From Clostridia bacterium (GTDB lineage Bacteria; Bacillota; Clostridia; Christensenellales; Maliibacteriaceae), in assembly GCA_017431145.1 (NCBI GenBank), contig JAFRLQ010000004.1, forward strand, positions 80,209 through 144,208: a DNA stretch of 64,000 nt, read 5' to 3'. How positions within the stretch are numbered: the stretch's first letter is position 1; each line of letters opens with the position of its first letter. The notes under the pieces are model-generated. The model did no database searches, was not told the DNA's origin, and was given only the letters and a program-made list of their open reading frames with translations. Shown one piece after another: positions 28,976 through 37,712 of this stretch. The translations under genes and the position numbers were made by a program.

Positions 28976-30340
28976 TCAGCCAAGCGTGAAGTTCCCTTCC
29001 GCATAGCGGATATTACGTTCATTTTTTCCGGTGCTGAAGAACAGCGCCATGGAAATCGGTCCGATCCTGCCCAGATACATGCAGATCACGATGATCAGTC
29101 TCCCCCACAGATTCAGTGACGCCGTCAGATGCCGGGAAAGGCCCACCGTACAGATCGCGCTCACAGTTTCATAAAGGCCGTCGATCAGCGGCACCCTGCA
29201 GCTGATCAGAAGCGCGATTGTCATGACGAGGACCAGAAGGATGCTCACCGTCACGATAGCGTTTGCTTTCCGGATCGTTTTTTCCGCCACTCCGCGCCTG
29301 AAGATCGTCGTCTGATCCTTCCCGCGTACAAATGAAACCGCATTGAACAGCACGATCGCGATCACAACTGTCTTCAGACCGCCTGCCGTACCGACGGGCG
29401 ATCCTCCGATCAGCATGAATACACATCCGAGAAGGGATGTTTCCGTCCGCATCATTTCCTGCGGGATGGTGGCAAAGCCCGCGGTGCGGAATGTCACAGA
29501 CTGAAAGACGCTGTTCAGGATCTTCGTCCCGAACCTCATGGATCCGATCGTCTGCGCGTTGGTCCATTCCATCGCCAGTACAGCCGCCGCTCCGCTCAGG
29601 ATCAGAAACAGCGTGAAGGAAAGGACCAGTTTCGTATGGACGCTCATATGGGACAGAATCCATCTGATCCCGTACTGTTTCCTCTTTGCCCTTTTCATCA
29701 CACGGATGATATCGAACCACACAAGAAATCCCAAACCGCCCAACACGATCAGGAACATGGTCACGATCAGAACGAGCGGATCTTTCTGAAAGGAGATCAG
29801 AGAGTCCGGCCCGAGGATATCGATCCCGGCGTTGCAGAATGCCGATACAGACGTAAAGACAGCGTACCAGATCCCTTTTGCACCGTACCGCGGAAGAAAG
29901 GACGGCAGATATGCCAGTGCACCCACTCCTTCTACAATAAATGTTCCCGCAAGGACCTTTTTCAAAAACACGAACAGACCGCTCAGAGAATCCAGATTGA
30001 AGGCGTCATAGATCAGCATCTGGTTGCGCAGGGACAGACGCTTCTGCACAAACACGATCAGCGCGCCGACGGATGTCACGATCCCGAGTCCGCCGAGCTG
30101 GATCAGCAGCAGAATGATGATCTTTCCAAACAGCGTCCAGTGTGCGTATGTGTCCACAACGACGAGCCCCGTGACGCACACGGACGTCGTCGCGGTAAAA
30201 AGCGCCGTCATGAGCCCCGTATGCTCTCCCTTCACCGTCGCAGGCGGAAGAAGCAACAAAAGCGTTCCGATCAGGATCGTGATCAGAAAGCTTGCCGGTA
30301 TGATCTGTGCGGATGTCAGTCGAATCCTACGTTTCGTCAT
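28976..30340 (-). CDS. Potassium uptake membrane subunit KtrB/TrkH
   Basis: A 454-residue ion translocator with the four M1-P-M2 repeats of the TrkH/KtrB family. Pore-loop segments include TSVCVTGLVVVDT, SAFCNAGIDI, GSPVGTAGG and SAICTVGLS, each with the selectivity-filter glycine. It starts 20 bp after rodA with no promoter between, so it is probably carried on the mreBCD transcript. Confidence 0.93.
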   Translation of the reverse strand: MTKRRIRLTSAQIIPASFLITILIGTLLLLLPPATVKGEHTGLMTALFTATTSVCVTGLVVVDTYAHWTLFGKIIILLLIQLGGLGIVTSVGALIVFVQKRLSLRNQMLIYDAFNLDSLSGLFVFLKKVLAGTFIVEGVGALAYLPSFLPRYGAKGIWYAVFTSVSAFCNAGIDILGPDSLISFQKDPLVLIVTMFLIVLGGLGFLVWFDIIRVMKRAKRKQYGIRWILSHMSVHTKLVLSFTLFLILSGAAAVLAMEWTNAQTIGSMRFGTKILNSVFQSVTFRTAGFATIPQEMMRTETSLLGCVFMLIGGSPVGTAGGLKTVVIAIVLFNAVSFVRGKDQTTIFRRGVAEKTIRKANAIVTVSILLVLVMTIALLISCRVPLIDGLYETVSAICTVGLSRHLTASLNLWGRLIIVICMYLGRIGPISMALFFSTGKNERNIRYAEGNFTLG

Positions 30341-30360
30341 GCGTGTATTCCTGTCTGTCT

Positions 30361-31563
30361 TCAGAATCGGATGATTCCCTTATTATCATAACGCACACGG
30401 TTGCGTCTGCAATACGCATTTTGTGCCAACCCTACCGCGATCATATTTGTCCACATATTCGAACCGCCGTAACTCATGAACGGAAGCGGAATACCGGTGA
30501 TCGGCATCAGCCCGATCGTCATTCCGATGTTTTCAAAGATGTGGAAGAAAAACATCGACACCACGCCGGTGATCAGAAGTTTTCCGAAGCGGTCCGGCGT
30601 TCTGTACGCCATATACAGGAGCCTGAGCAGCAGGAGCAGATAAAGAACCAGAATAATCACCGCGCCGATAAAACCAAAAGCCTCAGCAGCTGTTGAGAAA
30701 ATGAAGTCCGTATGCTGGTCAGGCACATAATCCAGTTGACTGACTGTTCCCTCCGCCAACAATCCGCGTCCCGACAATCCGCCCGATCCGATCGCCATCT
30801 GCGAGTTCCGCAGCTGATACGTCGCGTTTGCCGCATCAGTGCCGGTTCCAAAAAAGCCCTCCAGCCTCGCACGCTGCGTGTCGTTCAGTATGTATTTGAC
30901 AGCCAGAGGCAGCGCCAGCGCAGCGGCTGCGATCCCTGTCAGCATGATCTTCCAGTTGACCCCCGCTATAAAGAGCATTCCGACGAGGATCGCTACATAT
31001 ACGAGCGCAGTTCCCAGGTCAGGCTGAAGAAGAATCAACGCAAACGGAATCAAAAAAATCAGCATCGGACGAACCAACTGCCTGAACTGCGTGATCCTGC
31101 CGTTCGTATCGCTCATCGACCACGCGAGACAGATAATCAGTGCGAGCTTGCAGAATTCAGACGGCTGCAGGCCGCGCCGTCCGATCGTGAACCAGGAAAC
31201 AGCTCCGCGCGTAGATTCCCCGATGATCCACAGAACAGCCAGAACAAGTACGTTCAACGCAAAAATCAGAAGATAGATCCTTCCGTAAAACTCATAATCC
31301 ACAAGAAACGTGGCAAGCAGCAGCAGTACACCGCCGGTCAGAAACCAGATCACCTGAAGTCTTACATATCTGGATGCCCAGATGAGCGCGATTTTCTGCC
31401 GAAGCGTCGCATCCTTAGGAGCCGCTGCAGCGGTGCAGTTTGCAAGACTCAAAATGGAAAAAGCAAAAATCGCCAGAAGAACAGCCAGCAGGAAATAGTC
31501 CTGCGAGCGGATCTCCCGCTTCAGGTCCCGTCTGTATGCAGTTCTCGGGGTATAGACGCGCAT
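30361..31563 (-). CDS. rodA: Rod-shape peptidoglycan glycosyltransferase RodA
   Basis: A 400-residue SEDS-family membrane protein with about ten helices, which polymerises lipid II together with PBP2. Family marks are SEFCKLALIICLAW, LILLQPDLGTALVY, the SGGLSGRGL loop, PDQHTDFIFS and GIPLPFMSYGG. The neighbour mrdA, rather than division genes, identifies it as RodA instead of FtsW. Confidence 0.95.
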   Translation of the reverse strand: MRVYTPRTAYRRDLKREIRSQDYFLLAVLLAIFAFSILSLANCTAAAAPKDATLRQKIALIWASRYVRLQVIWFLTGGVLLLLATFLVDYEFYGRIYLLIFALNVLVLAVLWIIGESTRGAVSWFTIGRRGLQPSEFCKLALIICLAWSMSDTNGRITQFRQLVRPMLIFLIPFALILLQPDLGTALVYVAILVGMLFIAGVNWKIMLTGIAAAALALPLAVKYILNDTQRARLEGFFGTGTDAANATYQLRNSQMAIGSGGLSGRGLLAEGTVSQLDYVPDQHTDFIFSTAAEAFGFIGAVIILVLYLLLLLRLLYMAYRTPDRFGKLLITGVVSMFFFHIFENIGMTIGLMPITGIPLPFMSYGGSNMWTNMIAVGLAQNAYCRRNRVRYDNKGIIRF

Positions 31564-31572
31564 GCTTTTTCC

Positions 31573-34017
31573 TTAATTATAGTAATAGTTGTCCAGATAG
31601 TATTCCACGATCTCTTTGGCAGGTTCAATGCAGTACGCTGAACTGTATCCGTTCGGGATATAGATCACAACAGCGATCTGAGGATCGTCACACGGCGCAT
31701 AGCACATGAACCAGGAGTTGTTTTCAATATCGATATCTGAAACCTCAGCCGTTCCTGTCTTTCCCGCAATCTGATCACGGTATTTGAACCCGTAGAATCT
31801 GCCGGCTGAAGATCCGTTCAGAACAGCCTGGTGCATTCCGTTCATCACGAGTTCGGTGATCTCAGGCGTCACGCCGGTCTGTGCAACAACGACAGGTTCC
31901 TTATCCAGCACGATCTTGCCGTCCTTGTCGACCACCTTGTCAACAACATGCGCCTCATAAACATATCCGCCGTTGACGATCGCTGAGATATATCTTGCGA
32001 CCGCAATCGGCGTCAGCAGTGTAAATGACTGACCGATCCCCGTATACATCTGGTCCACCATAGAAAAGTTGATTTCATGCAGGATCTGATAGATACCCGC
32101 ATCCATCGCCTGTCCAAGAACGATCGCCTCCGGGATACCGACCTCATCCACCAGAAGCCTGTATATCCTCTCACGCGTATGCTCTTTATCTGTTGCATAG
32201 GACTGGAATATCTTTTCAATCGCGGGATTCAGCACTTCGTCCGGGTATTCAAGAGAATAAAAATCCATGATGTCACGGATGTAGTCCCTGATCTGCGCCG
32301 CGGTCAGGATCGCCATGGCAGACGACTGTTCCTGCATGCTGTATTCCGGATCATAAAAGACCTGCGGCGATGCGACCTGACTCTTCGCCTCACCCGGAAC
32401 CTCGATTCCTGTCCTGCTCGTCAGTCCGAGCGTGGATGCCCACTGGACCAAGCGGTCATTCCCAAGTCTGTAGGATGTTTCGTAAAAGAAAACGTTGCAT
32501 GAGTTCTGGATCGCCTGCACGACATTCTGCGAGCCGTGTCCGGAACGGTTCCAGCAGTGGATCGCCTGATTGTCCGGGATCCCGTGCTGCGTATACGTGC
32601 CTGTATCTACGATGATCGTCGACTTGTCGATCGCGCCTTCCATCAGCGCCGCTGTTGCTGTAACCGGTTTGAAGATAGAACCGGGAGTCGCTCGTGAAGA
32701 GATTGACCGGGAGAACAAAGGATTTGCAGGATCATTAATCAGCTTGTCATAGTCCTCCTGTGAAATCCCGCCGACAAACAAATTCAGATCATAGGAAGGA
32801 ACATCCACGCATGCGAGGATATTCCCGGTGTGAACATCCATGATCACTGCCGCACCGCTTTGCGCATAATTGATCGGTCTTCCGCCACGCTCCGCAATGA
32901 GCTTGTCATATTCCGCCTGTCTGGACTGAACGCGGGCGTGCTCCATACTGCTGATATCGTCGATCGCCCGCGCGACAGCGTCATATGCCATATTCTGCAG
33001 ACGCATATCCAGCGTCAGGATCACGTCGTTTCCGTCGGTCTGCGGTTCAAAATCCAGTTCCCTGATCACCTTGGAACGGTTGTCCACTTCCACGGTCCGC
33101 ACTCCGCGTCGCTCGGCACTGCTGCCGGTGAGATATGCCTCCATGGATCTTTCTATACCGCTCACGCCGATCGTATCATTGCGGTCGTATCCCAGATTTA
33201 GGTACTGTTCAACATTCTCCTCGCTGATCCTGCCGACATATCCGATAATATGTGCAGCCATATCGTGCTGCGGATAGACACGGGTCGCCGTCTGCAGGAC
33301 AGAGATTCCGTCAAGCTGTGCGCTTTCCAGTTTCAGCTGGGCAACAACGCTCCTGGGCACATCACTTGCGATGGTCCTGGGAATATATGCACTGTAGCTG
33401 TTCAGCTGCATCTCCTGCCAGATCGACAGAAGCTGGATCATGCGTTCCTCATCCGTCTCTTCCGGGATTCCGTAACGGGTCAGAAGCGTTTGAATGATCT
33501 CGCCCGGCTCCTGATAGGCAGACCGGTCAAGGCTCATATTTTTAAACCAGTTTTCAGTTCTGGCTTCCGCGGCGTCCTCATCCAGAACGCCTTCCCATGC
33601 AAAACGGTAACCACCGTTCTCCCCCTTCACGATACTGAAGTTGTTCAGAACGGTTCCTCCGCCTTCCTCCACCAGATCGATCACACGGTTGAGTACTTTC
33701 GTATATGCCGCATTTCCTTCCCTCGTACGGTGATCCGGATCCCAGGAAAACTGAATATCGAAACTCTCATTGTTTGCTGCAAGCAAAAGGCCTGTACTGT
33801 CATAGATGCTTCCCCGCACGCCTTCGATCTGGATCGTCTGCGTCTTCGTCCGTTCAGCGTCGGATGCGTACTCTCCTCCCTTCAGCATCTGGATCGAATA
33901 CAGACGGATCGCAAGAAGAGAAAACGCGGCCACGATAATAAGCGAAATCACAAGGATACGGAACGAAGCCGTGTAAGGCCTGCGGTCCTCCGCCGCAAAC
34001 CGATTCTGTTTCCGCAT
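31573..34017 (-). CDS. mrdA: Penicillin-binding protein 2 (elongation transpeptidase)
   Basis: An 814-residue class B PBP: N-terminal membrane helix (about 20-40), dimerisation domain, then transpeptidase. Active-site motifs are S447-I-F-K450, SCN at 506-508, and KTG in AGKTGTAEVSD near residue 740. At over 800 residues it is longer than E. coli PBP2. The extra length includes a pedestal insertion (about 95-215) and an insertion between SCN and KTG, as seen in other Clostridia. It works with RodA, encoded next. Confidence 0.95.
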   Translation of the reverse strand: MRKQNRFAAEDRRPYTASFRILVISLIIVAAFSLLAIRLYSIQMLKGGEYASDAERTKTQTIQIEGVRGSIYDSTGLLLAANNESFDIQFSWDPDHRTREGNAAYTKVLNRVIDLVEEGGGTVLNNFSIVKGENGGYRFAWEGVLDEDAAEARTENWFKNMSLDRSAYQEPGEIIQTLLTRYGIPEETDEERMIQLLSIWQEMQLNSYSAYIPRTIASDVPRSVVAQLKLESAQLDGISVLQTATRVYPQHDMAAHIIGYVGRISEENVEQYLNLGYDRNDTIGVSGIERSMEAYLTGSSAERRGVRTVEVDNRSKVIRELDFEPQTDGNDVILTLDMRLQNMAYDAVARAIDDISSMEHARVQSRQAEYDKLIAERGGRPINYAQSGAAVIMDVHTGNILACVDVPSYDLNLFVGGISQEDYDKLINDPANPLFSRSISSRATPGSIFKPVTATAALMEGAIDKSTIIVDTGTYTQHGIPDNQAIHCWNRSGHGSQNVVQAIQNSCNVFFYETSYRLGNDRLVQWASTLGLTSRTGIEVPGEAKSQVASPQVFYDPEYSMQEQSSAMAILTAAQIRDYIRDIMDFYSLEYPDEVLNPAIEKIFQSYATDKEHTRERIYRLLVDEVGIPEAIVLGQAMDAGIYQILHEINFSMVDQMYTGIGQSFTLLTPIAVARYISAIVNGGYVYEAHVVDKVVDKDGKIVLDKEPVVVAQTGVTPEITELVMNGMHQAVLNGSSAGRFYGFKYRDQIAGKTGTAEVSDIDIENNSWFMCYAPCDDPQIAVVIYIPNGYSSAYCIEPAKEIVEYYLDNYYYN

Positions 34018-34034
34018 CCATCTCGCCTCCTTTA

Positions 34035-34556
34035 TCAGTGCAGAATCTGCAGTTCATCCTCCGGAGTCTGCAGTCTTTCCGCTCCGTCTATCTTTGAAAT
34101 CACCAGTGTAAGCAGTGCCGTCAGAAGCGCTGTCAGCACTGCCGCAGGCAGATACTGCCGTACAAATCCCGCGTAAAAATCGATACTGTATTCATGAATG
34201 AACGCCAAAAGCAGCGCACCGGTCCACCGCAGCGCAACGCAAAAAAAGGAAAACAGGACTGTATGCACGATCACCGATCCCTCCCTGCGTACCACAAGCT
34301 GCATCAGGAGCGTGCTCATGAGATAAATCAGAAGATGAAAGCCGTAAGCCGGTCCCACCTGAAGATCCGTGAGAAATCCCATCACCGCGGCAAAACACAG
34401 GCTCCACCATCCCGCGAAAGGAGTTAATGCGCAAAGAAATGCCAGGCATCCGTCCGGACACATTCCAAACACTCCTCCGATCTTGTTCCAGAACGGCTGA
34501 AATGCAATGATGATCAGTGCGATCAACACATAGAACACGGTTTTTTTCCAGTTCAC
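34035..34556 (-). CDS. mreD: Rod shape-determining protein MreD
   Basis: A 173-residue hydrophobic protein with about five membrane helices, poorly conserved in sequence, as is usual for MreD. It is identified by size, topology and place between mreC and mrdA. It overlaps mreC by four bases. Confidence 0.88.
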   Translation of the reverse strand: MNWKKTVFYVLIALIIIAFQPFWNKIGGVFGMCPDGCLAFLCALTPFAGWWSLCFAAVMGFLTDLQVGPAYGFHLLIYLMSTLLMQLVVRREGSVIVHTVLFSFFCVALRWTGALLLAFIHEYSIDFYAGFVRQYLPAAVLTALLTALLTLVISKIDGAERLQTPEDELQILH

Positions 34557-35446
34557 TGCTGCACCGCCTCTCCCAGCGGCACCTGCTGCTGCATCTGCGT
34601 CACGATCAGCACCTCTTCGATATGAACGAAATCCGTAGCGGGTTCAAGAGAGATCGTCTTATATGTTCCGTTTCCGCGCTCGACGCCCGAAACTTCCCCG
34701 ATCAGGATTCCCTTCGGGTAAATACCGCCCATCCCGCTTGTAAAGATCCTGTCTCCCGGCGCCACTGTTGCATTCTCGGGAAGATAGTCCAGGATCAGCA
34801 GTTTTTCCGGATCGCTCTGAGCAAGATTCCCAGCGACAATCCCGGGATCTCTCGTTGACTCCACGAACGCAGGTACATTGCTGTCATTTGAAATAACACA
34901 AGTCACTCTACACCATGTGCTTCCGACTTCCGTCACACGCCCGACCAGTCCGTCGGCACTGATCACAGCCATGTCCACCTGGATTCCGTCACTGCTTCCC
35001 CGGTCCAGCACGAGAACACCGGTGAAAGCATTCTGTTCACGGTTGATGACGCGGGCAAAAACCGTATCAAGATCCTCTGCTTCTTCTTTTGCATCCAGAA
35101 GATCCAGCAGTCTGCTGTTTTCCTGGCGCAACTGTTCGTCGGCGTCTACCTTCGAGCGAAGCGACACGACTTCCTGCCGCAGGCCAAGATACTCTTCCAC
35201 GGTCTTTTCATTCCAGTATGGTCCGCGAAGCAGCGATATCACCCCGCCTTCAAGGCGGGAAAAACCGGTCTGGAACCAGGTCACCGCACTTCCAAGTGCG
35301 CGTTCGACAGGAGACGCGCTGTCATGTCGCAGGCGCCACAGAAAACCATATCCGACAAGGCATACAAAAAGAAGCACGAGTACAAAACCCACGATCAGGA
35401 CCGGGCTTCTGCTGCCCCGGTGCTTCCTCCGTTTCCTGATATCCAT
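34553..35446 (-). CDS. mreC: Rod shape-determining protein MreC
   Basis: A 297-residue protein with one membrane helix (about 15-37), a coiled coil (about 65-105) and two extracytoplasmic beta barrels with VLDRGSSDGIQVDMAVI and DRIFTSGMGGIYPKGILIG. It bridges MreB to the wall synthases outside. The ATG at 35446 sits seven bases after AAAGGAG; the ATG two codons earlier is too close to that site. Confidence 0.94.
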   Translation of the reverse strand: MDIRKRRKHRGSRSPVLIVGFVLVLLFVCLVGYGFLWRLRHDSASPVERALGSAVTWFQTGFSRLEGGVISLLRGPYWNEKTVEEYLGLRQEVVSLRSKVDADEQLRQENSRLLDLLDAKEEAEDLDTVFARVINREQNAFTGVLVLDRGSSDGIQVDMAVISADGLVGRVTEVGSTWCRVTCVISNDSNVPAFVESTRDPGIVAGNLAQSDPEKLLILDYLPENATVAPGDRIFTSGMGGIYPKGILIGEVSGVERGNGTYKTISLEPATDFVHIEEVLIVTQMQQQVPLGEAVQQ

Positions 35447-35470
35447 ACTCATGCTCCTTTACAAACGGTT

Positions 35471-36508
35471 CTATCTTTTTGCAGCATCTATCAGCCGCAT
35501 CGTTCTGGGATCATCCACGATCTTTCCTGCGCCGAGCACGACCGCGTCAAGAGGATCCTTGCAAACATGTGCGGGAATCCCCGTCTCACTGTGGATCAGC
35601 GCATCAAGGCCAAGCAGCTGTGCACCGCCGCCCGTCAGTGTGATCCCGCGCACCATGATGTCCGAGGAAAGCTCCGGCGGCGCATCTTCAAGCGTCTGTT
35701 TGATCGCGTCGATTATACCCCGCACAGGCTCTCTGAGCGCGCGGTAGATATCCTCAGAAGAGATCTCGAGCGTGGTGGGAAGATGCTTTTCCACATCGAT
35801 CCCGCGAATGGTCGCTCTGGACTCGTTCTGCATGGGATAGACAGATCCAAGTCCGATTTTCAGTTCCTCGGCCGTGTATTCGCCGATCGAAACATTATAG
35901 GTTTTGCGGATATAGGACATGATCGCCTGATCCAGACGGTTTCCGCCGAGTCTGATCGACTGTGATGCCACGATCCCGCCCAGGGAGATGATCGCTACTT
36001 CCGTCGTCCCTCCCCCAATATCCACGATCATGACTCCTGTCGGTTCGTCGACCGGCATGTCCGCGCCGATTGCAGCAGCAAGGGGCTCCTCCACGATCAG
36101 TGCGTCAAAAGCGCCTGCCTGAAGGATGGCCTCCTCGACCGCACGGCGTTCCACCTGCGTGACTCCGCACGGGACACAGATCACAACATTCGGTTTGACA
36201 CGGAACATAGATCTGGGTCCGATCGCCTTGCGTACGAAGTATTTCAGCATGACCTCGGTGACTTCCACATCTGCGATCACACCGTCATGCAGCGGACGTA
36301 CGGCACGGATGTTCCCGGGTGTTCTTCCGATCATCCTTTTTGCTTCCTCGCCGACCGCAACGATCTCACGCTCTCCTTTTATGTTCTGTACGGCGACAAC
36401 GCACGGCTCACGCACGACGATCCCCTGGTCCTGCATATAGACCAGAACGTTCGCCGTTCCCAGATCGATGGCCATTCCGCCGCGTGCAATCAGACTCTTT
36501 CGAAACAT
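35471..36508 (-). CDS. mreB: Rod shape-determining actin homologue MreB
   Basis: A 345-residue actin-fold ATPase that guides lateral wall synthesis. It has IDLGTANVLVYM (phosphate 1), VIVDIGGGTTEVAIISLGG (phosphate 2) and ITLTGGGAQLLGLD (adenosine). The ATG directly follows the maf stop codon. Confidence 0.97.
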   Translation of the reverse strand: MFRKSLIARGGMAIDLGTANVLVYMQDQGIVVREPCVVAVQNIKGEREIVAVGEEAKRMIGRTPGNIRAVRPLHDGVIADVEVTEVMLKYFVRKAIGPRSMFRVKPNVVICVPCGVTQVERRAVEEAILQAGAFDALIVEEPLAAAIGADMPVDEPTGVMIVDIGGGTTEVAIISLGGIVASQSIRLGGNRLDQAIMSYIRKTYNVSIGEYTAEELKIGLGSVYPMQNESRATIRGIDVEKHLPTTLEISSEDIYRALREPVRGIIDAIKQTLEDAPPELSSDIMVRGITLTGGGAQLLGLDALIHSETGIPAHVCKDPLDAVVLGAGKIVDDPRTMRLIDAAKR

Positions 36509-37093
36509 TTAGACTCCCTCACTTTTCCAGCCAAGAACGGTCAGCGCTTTTTCCACATCCCTGCCCGGAAGTCCGATGATATTTTCAAGATCCCCGCTGT
36601 AGGAAAGGATCTTTTCCTTTGCATATCCCTGTATCGCATAGCTCCCTGCCTTATCCATCGGTTCCCCTGTCGAAATATACCAGTCGATCCATGCATCATC
36701 CAGCGTACCGAACGTCACGGTGCTTCTCTTCGCGAACTGGACCGTCCTTTTCCCAGTGACATCCCACAGACAGACGCCTGTGATCACCTCATGGCTCCTT
36801 CCCGAAAGCATATGAAGCATCTTGCGCGCTTCTTCCCCGTTTTCCGGCTTTCCGAGCAGCTGCTTCTCAAGACATACCACTGTATCCGCACCGATCACGA
36901 TCCCATCAGTGTGCATGCCGGCAACGTATGATGCTTTGGCAGTCGCAAGAGAAGTCACATACCAGGCTGTGCCTTTGTCCGACTCTGCTTTCTCTTCCAG
37001 GGGACAGACCTCCTGCAGAAATGTACGGATCCCGTGTCTTCTGAGGATCTCGACCCTTCTCGGGGAACGGGATGCCAGGATCAGTGTTTTCAC
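36509..37093 (-). CDS. maf: Maf/YhdE-family nucleotide pyrophosphatase
   Basis: A 194-residue house-cleaning enzyme that hydrolyses dTTP, UTP or modified nucleotides. The start ILASRSPRRVEIL is diagnostic and is followed by IGADTVVCLEKQLLGKP. It is the first gene of the mre run, as in Bacillus. It starts at GTG with AAGGAG about 11 bases upstream. Confidence 0.94.
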   Translation of the reverse strand: MKTLILASRSPRRVEILRRHGIRTFLQEVCPLEEKAESDKGTAWYVTSLATAKASYVAGMHTDGIVIGADTVVCLEKQLLGKPENGEEARKMLHMLSGRSHEVITGVCLWDVTGKRTVQFAKRSTVTFGTLDDAWIDWYISTGEPMDKAGSYAIQGYAKEKILSYSGDLENIIGLPGRDVEKALTVLGWKSEGV

Positions 37094-37126
37094 GTTCCGT
37101 ACGCTCCTTCCATTCGATACTTGTTC

Positions 37127-37135
37127 ATTATACCA
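37127..37135 (-). promoter_or_regulatory. Extended -10 promoter of the maf-mreBCD-mrdA-rodA-ktr run
   Basis: A perfect TATAAT on minus, with TG one base upstream and no good -35, lies about 35 bp before maf. Confidence 0.6.
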
Positions 37136-37177
37136 CAGTGCACAAAGAACATGCCATTTTTCATCCTTCTGCGTGCA

Positions 37178-37206
37178 ATCAAAAAGGAGAGCGGAAGCTC
37201 TCCTTT
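37178..37206 (-). terminator. Terminator after the membrane protein gene at 37.2 kb
   Basis: On the minus strand, AAAGGAGAGC pairs perfectly with GCTCTCCTTT around TTCC and is followed by T residues. Confidence 0.88.
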
Positions 37207-37214
37207 CAAATCTT

Positions 37215-37706
37215 TCAGAACAGAACAGTACCTACAGGATCCTCTCCTGGCGCACAGCACGCTGCAATTCTGATGTGCTCTCCTCTCGGGATCCTGTCAA
37301 AGACCTCCTCGCTTACATGCACAGTCCCTGTAACAGCGTCTTTCTGTTCCAGTTCAACTGTAAACCTGTTTTTTTCACGGTACCGCGACCGGCATATACC
37401 CTCCGCGATCAGCCAGCGCCGCTGTCTGGTCTGTTTCCGCGCAGTTCGCACAGACTGGATCGTCAGCGCGATGACGACAGCAGCAATCAGCGCATAGCAG
37501 ATCGTAATAAACAGATTTCTGCCGGCCGAGACTTCCACTCCGCTCAGCCTGATCCTTAATGTATGCACTGTCAGTCCGATGAACATGATCAGTGCAGCGA
37601 GGAACAGATAGACCGCAGGGGACCGTTTCCCGCTGCGCATCTGTTTTTCCGCTTTCTTCTGCTCCTGCGGTGTAGCCGCTCTCCACAGATCGATCGAATG
37701 TTCCAT
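37215..37706 (-). CDS. Uncharacterised two-helix membrane protein
   Basis: Not recognised. The 163 residues have two membrane helices (about 29-48 and 65-85), a basic stretch, and a C-terminal cytosolic beta-rich domain of about 65 residues. It follows the LRR lipoprotein gene by only six bases and shares its terminator, so the two products may act at the same envelope. Confidence 0.7.
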   Translation of the reverse strand: MEHSIDLWRAATPQEQKKAEKQMRSGKRSPAVYLFLAALIMFIGLTVHTLRIRLSGVEVSAGRNLFITICYALIAAVVIALTIQSVRTARKQTRQRRWLIAEGICRSRYREKNRFTVELEQKDAVTGTVHVSEEVFDRIPRGEHIRIAACCAPGEDPVGTVLF

Positions 37707-37712
37707 TTGCTT

